Shown here piece after piece: positions 58,528 to 64,000 of a stretch of 64,000 nt of DNA (positions within the stretch are counted from its first letter, which is position 1; every line of letters starts with the position of its first letter). The stretch covers positions 124,001 to 188,000 of the forward strand of contig JANAVB010004000.1 in NCBI GenBank assembly GCA_029216955.1, read 5' to 3'. The notes beneath the pieces were generated by a model, which was given only the letters and a program-made list of their open reading frames with translations, was not told where the DNA came from and made no database searches. Position numbers and translations under genes: made by a program. This DNA is from Iris pallida. Taxonomy: Eukaryota; Streptophyta; Magnoliopsida; Asparagales; Iridaceae.

Positions 58528-60826
58528 GACCGGAGCTGAACCTCGATATTCACCGGTCGAAAAAGAATGTCTAGCCTTGATGTTCGCAGTTCAAAAGACA
58601 TGACATTATATCATTGGCCAAACTATTCACGTCATCTCCAGGATCAATCCTATACGGATCATGATGAAGAAACCTAGTGTTTTGAATTCTCGATTTGCTA
58701 ACTGGGAAATCCTACTTGCTCAGTATGACATGCATTATATTCCTCAGAAGTCTGTCAAAGAACAAGCTTTAGCTGATTTTCTGGCTGCTCATTCAATTCC
58801 AGAAGATTCAAAACTCTATGACGAAATTCCAGATGAAGTCCTAGATTCAAACGAAATTGCTGAAGAAGATCCTACTTGGCGTCTATTCTTTGACGGAGCT
58901 TCAAGGATAGGTCCTAATGGTGATATTGTCGCTGGAGTTGGAATCGTTCTTGTATCGCCAGAAGGTCTTGCTATCCAAAGAGCTTATTCTCTCGATCAGC
59001 CGTGTTCGAACAATGTAGCTGAGTATAATGCATTACTCATTGGTCTTCAACTCGCTAAACATCTGAATATTCAACATTTGGAGGCGTACGGAGACTCTAA
59101 ACTCATTGTCAATCAGATAAGGGGTACTTATGAAGTCCGCCATCAAGATCTGGTTCCTTATCATAGATCATCTATAACTATGGCTTCTTCGTTTGAAGAA
59201 TTCTTCAATGAACATGTTAGGCGAGCATGTAACACAGAAGCTGATGCTCTAGCTAATCTTGCAGCAGTGTTGGCTATCCCAATTAGACGACAACAAATGG
59301 TTATTATTCGCAATCGAGAATTATTTCATCTTGAAAATAACCAGACCCTAGGACTTCCAGTTGACATTGAAGAATCAACATCTCATGACGTCAACACAAC
59401 AAGAGGATTTGGATTTAGTCGTAAGTCTTTATCATCTTCATCTGATTCCAGCATGGAATTCATCTTCAACAATTCGGCTGAGAATCAAAATACGGATACG
59501 GATTGGAGACTTCCTTTATTAGATTTCGTATTGTATGATATTCTTCCGGATGATCTGAGTGAGGCAGCATCTATCAGACGACGATCACTCCGATTCTATT
59601 ATAATCATACAACAAAGACCTTATATCATCGAGCCTATGATGGTTTACTTCTTCGATGTGTTGCCGGTGACGAGGCTCAACAAATTATTCGCGAAGCACA
59701 TGATGGAATTTGTGGAGCACATCAGCCTGGACCAAAACTTCAAGACCGTATTCGACGTATGGGTTATTATTGGCCCACTATGGTATCAGACGCCATCGAA
59801 TATGCAAAGAAGTGTAAAGCTTGTCAAATCCATGCATATTTTATTCATCAACCTTCGGAATTTCTACATCCGACGGCAGCATCATGGCCCGTCGAAGCTT
59901 GGGGCATGGACATTATTGGTCCAATCAATCTGCCGTCATCAAAAGGTCATCGGTTTATTCTCGCAATAACCGATTACTTCTCCAAATAGGCCGAAGCCAT
60001 TCCTTTGTCTGAAGTTAAGACGTCCAATGTCATTAGCTTTATTAAGCACCACGTCATCTACAGATTTGGTATTCCTCGACGCATTATTCATGATAACGGA
60101 CCACAGTTCGTTAGTCAGAAGTTTACTCGATTCTGTGACAATCATCGGATCAACAATGTGGCTTCTACCGCATATAATCCGGCAGCTAACGGATTAGCAG
60201 AAGCTTTCAACAAGACCATCATTAAACTCTTAAAGAAGTTTGTCTCTACTAACAAACATAATTAGAGTGAGAAGCTCGGTGAATGTTTGTGGGCTTATCG
60301 TACTACAGTTCGTAATGCTACTAAATGTACGCCCTTCTCTCTGGTGTATGGTTGCGAAGCTGTTCTTCCATTAGAGATTCAAATTCCTTCTTTAAGGATA
60401 GCAATCGCTAATGAACTCACTGCAAAAAATAATGATCGTCTTCGACTTCAAGAATTAGAAGCTCTGGATGAAAAGTGATTATCTGCTCAACATAATATTG
60501 AATTCTATCAAGCTAGAATTTCAAGAGCTTTTAATAAGAAAGTCAGAGTTCGATCATATCAAAAAGGAGAACTTGTTCTAACAGTCAGACGTCCTATGAC
60601 TATGACTCATATGAGCAAGGGCAAATTTGACGCAAAATGGGAAGGACCCTACATCGTGAGCAGAGTTTTCTCAAATGGAGCTTATCAACTCTCAGAATTG
60701 GATGGTCGAAAAGTTTTGATGCCTATCAATGACAAATTCCTTAAAAAGTATTATGCATATGCTTGTAATCATCAGACAGTTTCATGTTTAGAAATAAAAT
60801 TTTTATTTTATTTTTATCATGAATGA
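58528..60826 (+). pseudogene. pol: E6 pol part 2: end of RNase H, second RNase H, integrase
   Basis: Continues the first RNase H (RYSPVEKECLALMFAVQKT, then an in-frame TGA at 58601). Next comes the archaeal-type RNase H of the Tat group (WRLFFDGASR, NNVAEYNALLIGLQLA, AYGDSKLIVNQI; 58880-59110). Integrase follows: zinc region (HDGICGAH, CKACQIH; 59700-59830), core Asp in WGMDIIGP (59905), Asp in HDNGPQF (60090), Glu in NGLAEAFNK (60190), and the GKFDAKWEGPYIV end domain (60615). Further stops at 59987 (TAG), 60263 (TAG) and 60476 (TGA) break it. All are consistent with single transitions. It ends at 60826, only 12 bp from the stop of the antisense gene at 60839. Confidence 0.9.
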
Positions 60827-60838
60827 TGATACATGATA

Positions 60839-61162
60839 TTAAAGAAGATCACTATCATCCTTTTCTACATTTGGACGTGGGCCACTGCAGTCCTTCTCGA
60901 AGACGCGATCAGCAAAAGAACTGAGGACCTCCTTGCTGGAACCCACGAGGAACTTGCAAGCGGCCATTCTCATGGCTTCTTCTTCTTCAGTCCTTCCTGG
61001 TTCGAGCAGGAAGTCCAGAATATCCCTTGGTGGCTTGGGTGCAGACGAACCTTCGTCTGCTTCCTCCTTCTTCGATTGAACTGGATCAGCAGGGTGTTCT
61101 TCAGTACCTTTCTGAATCTTCATGGCAATTCCAGCTTTCTTGGATGCTTCTTCAGACGACAT
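60839..61162 (-). CDS. Antisense gene 1 of E6 (107 codons), unknown function
   Basis: The minus-strand ATG at 61162 is the first ATG after a TATA box (GCCTATAAATATAGC, 61206-61220), about 45 bp away. It encodes a small, highly charged, mostly helical protein: MSSEEASKKAG start, a KKEEADEGSSAPKPPRDI linker, and FLLEPGRTEEEEAMRMAACK in the middle. I recognise no family. It runs towards pol and the two stop codons are 12 bp apart. The absence of stops, while E6 gag-pol has many, suggests either selection or short length. It could also be the last exon of a longer antisense gene. Confidence 0.55.
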   Translation of the reverse strand: MSSEEASKKAGIAMKIQKGTEEHPADPVQSKKEEADEGSSAPKPPRDILDFLLEPGRTEEEEAMRMAACKFLVGSSKEVLSSFADRVFEKDCSGPRPNVEKDDSDLL

Positions 61163-61947
61163 TTTTATGTTTGAAAGTAGAAGCGTTCGTTCTTGTCAGA
61201 TTTCTGCTATATTTATAGGCAGAAGTTCCTCAAATAATGAAGCGTCACATTCATCCGACGATTCATACATTCATTAATACTTGACGGTTCATCCGTTCAT
61301 TTATTACATTCATTCGACAGTTCATCCGTTCATTATTTTCTAAACGGTTCGTCCGTTCATAATCTTCTATCAATTTATTAAGTGGGGATTCGTTATTTAT
61401 CATGTTTTCATAACCTCTGAATCAATTCCGAATCTGCTTGCTCATTTGTCATTTTTGACCTCTGCATAGAAATCAATCTATTTTCTTTTGAGTTCCTACA
61501 TATTATCACGTCCATAATACCTCTGATAATATCATATACTCTAAAACAAAAAAGAAGATTTCATTATCTATCATGTCCACAATTCATCCACAAATACAAA
61601 TCTTTGAGCATTGAAGAATTATCATTTCCATTCTCATTTCACCACAAAAAGTCTATTACATTTTCTTAGACTTTCATACAAATCATAATAGAAATCTATT
61701 ACAAATCTTGGATTTTCATTTTATGTACAATGGAGATCTACTTCTTCTTGGATCTTCTCCGGCGGTCTCGTTGTTTGTGGCAATTCCTGGGTGTCCAGCA
61801 GGAATCAAACTCTGGTCTTATCTCTCAGACAAGAGGAGAACCACAGAGTAGGGCAACACGAAGGCGTGTTGCTGCCAATACAACTGGTGGATTGGGGGTA
61901 ACCTCTCAAGGAAGACAGGAATGTATCCAAACCTTGGGATACAATTC
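61163..61947. other. AT-rich spacer between antisense genes 1 and 2 of E6
   Basis: Contains the TATA box of gene 1 (61206-61220). Several GACGATTCAT/GACGGTTCATCCGTTCAT repeats lie at 61258-61350. There is one CACGTCCATAATACCTCTGA motif (about 61507) like those in E1. Plus-strand frames at 61730-61951 show no recognisable domain. On the minus strand this part could hold a further exon of gene 2, but I cannot show it. Confidence 0.45.
61206..61220 (-). promoter_or_regulatory. TATA box of antisense gene 1
   Basis: GCCTATAAATATAGC on the minus strand, about 45 bp before the first ATG. Confidence 0.55.
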
Positions 61948-62407
61948 CTAGTTCTGCCTTGAAAGGAACTCTACTACCCGATTTCTCGGGGTAGAGTTGA
62001 CTCCACCATCCAACTCTCGTGTATAAAGGCTCTTCCTACCATCTGAGGAAGACCCTTCTATCCCACGAAGAGTTCTGAGTTGTCTGATGTACGCGTCAAA
62101 AGCGTATGAGCTCCCTGATGTAGGTGTCAGCAGGATATTCTCTACAGCATCTACATCACCAATGCCAGTTCTGAAGAAAATTTTCAACCGAGCTTCTGCA
62201 GAGAACAGCAAGGAAAAAGAGAATTAATCAACAGAAATGTCATTTGGCACGCATTGGCTAGTCAAGCGTGCATTTTTCAGTCAGAAGCATAAAAGCCTAT
62301 CTTCAACAGCAACAAAAATGGTACGCGGACTTACCATCAAGTTTGGTGCTAAGGATTGGCAAACCCATGTTTGATACAGTGCACAGAAATCGAACATTAG
62401 AAAGCAT
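61948..62407 (-). CDS. Antisense gene 2 of E6: two exons, 106 codons, unknown function
   Basis: Exon 1 runs from ATG 62407 to 62335, ending ...CTTGATG before the donor GTAAGT. The intron is 62196-62334 (139 bp) and ends TTCTCTGCAG. Exon 2 runs from 62195 to the stop at 61948. The splice falls in phase 1 and keeps the frame. The ATG is the first after a TATA-like TCCTTTAAATAG (62501-62512), with a CT-rich leader between. The protein starts MLSNVRFLCTVSNMGL, then LKIFFRTGIGDVDAVENILL in exon 2, ending in a Ser/Arg-rich stretch. I do not recognise a family. Without splicing, exon 2 could start at an internal ATG (62211). Confidence 0.55.
62196..62334 (-). other. Predicted intron of antisense gene 2
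   Basis: GTAAGTCCGC donor and TTGCTGTTCTCTGCAG acceptor on the minus strand; T-rich; 139 bp, a normal plant intron size. Confidence 0.6.
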
Positions 62408-62500
62408 TGCTTTCCTGTTTGAGAATGAAATCTCCCAAAAATTTTATTCTCAGAGAAGAAGAAGAAGAATGGGAGATGAGTATCTTTGAAACTCAGCTAT

Positions 62501-62512
62501 CTATTTAAAGGA
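62501..62512 (-). promoter_or_regulatory. TATA-like box of antisense gene 2
   Basis: TCCTTTAAATAG on the minus strand, about 95 bp before the ATG at 62407. Confidence 0.45.
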
Positions 62513-62769
62513 CAAAGTACAAGCTTATTCTTGGAAAAGATCCGCGTGAATAGCGCTCGTAAACCATGGAATGAATGACACGTGTGTTTTGGAAGACAGC
62601 GCAACATTGGAAACAGTTAAAGAGTGCTAATTAACATTCTTCATTAATGCACGCTGTTCAAACACAAAAGTTGTACTACATTCATCAAGACAGGCACTGA
62701 TGGCCTTACAAAAGACAAAAGAAGAAGTGCAATATTTTCAAAAGAAGACAAAAGCATAAAAGACACGCT

Positions 62770-63057
62770 CTATTTTACAGAGCGGCTGAGCTTAATGCCC
62801 AATTCTTCTACACTCTTAACCCCCATACGGTGTAACAGAGCCTTCAACATTTCACGCTGCTCTGTGAAGCTGCGTCCATCAGAAGAAGACGAGCCATCCA
62901 AGCCAAAATAGCTCAAGAAATTCTTGGCTAATTGTATGGGATCGTCTTTGAACTCGAAAACCAGAGGCTCCGGTTCTTTACCCTCAAAAGTGGGATCACC
63001 ATGGGAACAAAAACCCAATTTGCGTGCTTCTTCTTCAGCTTCTTCCTTTGGTGTCAT
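62770..63057 (-). CDS. Antisense gene 3 of E6 (95 codons), unknown function
   Basis: The minus-strand ATG at 63057 is the first ATG after a TATA box GTTATATAAACA (63097-63108), giving a very short leader. The protein is acidic and helical: MTPKEEAEEEARKLGF start, an EGKEPEPLVFEFKDDPIQL middle, a Ser/Asp loop, then EMLKALLHRMGVKSVEELGI. There is no known domain and no obvious similarity to antisense genes 1 or 2. It lies nearest to the 3' LTR, in the same place as the PMD gene start in E5 relative to that LTR. Confidence 0.55.
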   Translation of the reverse strand: MTPKEEAEEEARKLGFCSHGDPTFEGKEPEPLVFEFKDDPIQLAKNFLSYFGLDGSSSSDGRSFTEQREMLKALLHRMGVKSVEELGIKLSRSVK

Positions 63058-63348
63058 GTTGACGTAAGATGAAGATTAAAAATGAATCTTCTCCCTGTTT
63101 ATATAACAGAGCTCGCCGGCGGTTCATATTCTACCATAAACTGGATACAATCAGTCTCGGAGAACGAAGAGTCATTATGACATTTAATAAGTTCATTTGG
63201 ATGTTTTCAAAGAACTTCGAAGTCTTTTCGACTTCCAAAAAATTTAAAGTCATCTCAGCATGACTGATTTCATTTTATCATCTTATTTTCAAAGTATTTC
63301 GAAAATTTTGAAGTCTTTTCAATTCTTCGAAAACATTGAAGGGGGTCT
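63058..63348 (+). other. Promoter of antisense gene 3 and polypurine tract of E6
   Basis: The TATA of gene 3 (minus strand) is at 63097-63108. An AT-rich stretch with repeated TTTTCAAAG/CTTCGAAGTCTTTTC motifs leads to the polypurine tract ATTGAAGGGGGTCT (63335-63348). The corresponding E5 stretch (minus strand, 38163-38220) shares TTCAAAGTNTTTC and TTGAAGGGGGTC. Confidence 0.65.
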
Positions 63349-64000
63349 TGTAGGCCTTTAAAAATGACAGTCACGCTGAGTTGATCAAGACAGAGTCAAA
63401 AGTCACGCTCAGTTGATCAGAACAATATTTACAAATCACGCTGAGAAGATAGCTCATCATTTGTCAGAGAGTAATTATAACTGACAGCACAACAGTCGAA
63501 GAATGTCTCTTCGTATGCCACATATGCACAGAATTCGAGAGATCACAGCCGTCTATTGCGTGATTTTCGAAATCTTCTTCAGCAAGACTCAACCTTCGTC
63601 AAGTTGGCGTACCAAAAGAGCTTCTTGTCATTTAATGCGACTGACAAAAGCAATCACTGTCAGAGATTTATGTCAGTCAAGGCACGCTGAATCAAGACAG
63701 CTGGCAGTCCTATCTCAAGTCTGCGTGTATTTTGAGCTTTCCCTCAAATCTGCGTGGATTCTGAAGTTTTCTTCCTCAAGTCTGCGTGGATTTTGAAGCT
63801 TTTTTCCTCAAGTCTGCGTGGATCCTGAAGTTTCCTGCCCCAAGTTTGTGTAGATTTTGAAGCTTTCTACCCCGAGTCTGCATGGATTTCATCTTCAACA
63901 AGTCTGCGTAGATTTCATCAAATTGGAGTACGTGGCAGCCATGCCACTGATCTCTCGCCTGCGTGTCCTGTAACTTGCACACGACTCATGCATGATTGCC
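63349..64000 (+). repeat. E6 3' LTR, first 652 bp (cut by window end)
   Basis: Matches 43649-44300 with about 18 substitutions and one single-base indel. Contains the same AAGTCTGCGTGGATTTTGAA repeats (about 63715-63925). Confidence 0.95.

Larger units (their letters stand above)
43649..64000 (+). mobile_element. E6: Tat-lineage Ty3/gypsy element, plus strand, interrupted by E7, runs off the window
   Basis: 5' LTR (43649-44609), PBS, gag, RT, first RNase H (split by E7), second RNase H, integrase, three antisense genes, polypurine tract, then the first 652 bp of the 3' LTR. The second RNase H after the RT-linked one and the CX2HX4HX4C Gag knuckle place it in the Tat/Ogre group. The LTRs differ at about 18 of 650 sites, nearly all transitions. 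That makes E6 older than E7 inside it. No protease is recognisable and gag-pol has several stops, so this copy is not autonomous. GTGGT (43644-43648) is the expected target duplication. Confidence 0.88.

Overview
The window looks like pericentromeric or intergenic DNA of a flowering plant. It is AT-rich, I found no host housekeeping gene, and nearly every base can be assigned to LTR retrotransposons nested in one another. All classifications come from motifs read by eye; no database search was run. I cannot name the species (angiosperm, probably a eudicot).

Layout, using my labels E1-E7. E1 (1-3597) is the tail of a Tat-like Ty3/gypsy element carrying a broken plant-mobile-domain (PMD) gene on the minus strand. 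E2 (3598-35092 and beyond, minus) is an old Ty1/copia Sirevirus inserted in that PMD gene. E2 is split by E3 (7235-29288, minus), a long-LTR element with no coding interior, flanked by perfect CAAGG target duplications. E3's right LTR is split by E4 (17713-28945, plus), a related element with 4.3 kb LTRs and a non-coding interior. E5 (35093-43648 and beyond, minus) interrupts the 5' LTR of E2. It has a 3.07 kb LTR, a polypurine tract, and a three-exon PMD gene on the opposite (plus) strand. E6 (43649-64000 and beyond, plus) is a Tat-lineage gypsy element with gag, RT, two RNase H domains and integrase, followed by three short antisense genes before its 3' LTR. E7 (48848-58522, plus) is a complete young Sirevirus inserted in the first RNase H of E6, with perfect ACTAT duplications and 945 bp LTRs that differ at about 10 sites.

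How the parts work together. E7 has an intact gag, a pol with two stop codons, and an intact 421-codon third ORF. The older E2 has the same order in decayed form, so features shared by both (the +1 gag/pol frame offset, a conserved block between pol and the third ORF, palindromic GAGTTCGG/CCGAACTC motifs, repeated polypurine tracts) are likely functional. E3 and E4 encode no enzymes and would depend on other elements.

The most unusual theme is antisense cargo in the Tat-like elements. In E5 and E6, and apparently in E1, genes lie between pol and the 3' LTR on the strand opposite to pol. Most have their own TATA box, the first downstream ATG as start, and in several cases frame-preserving GT-AG introns. 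The cargo is a PMD/coiled-coil protein in E1 and E5, and three unrelated small proteins in E6.
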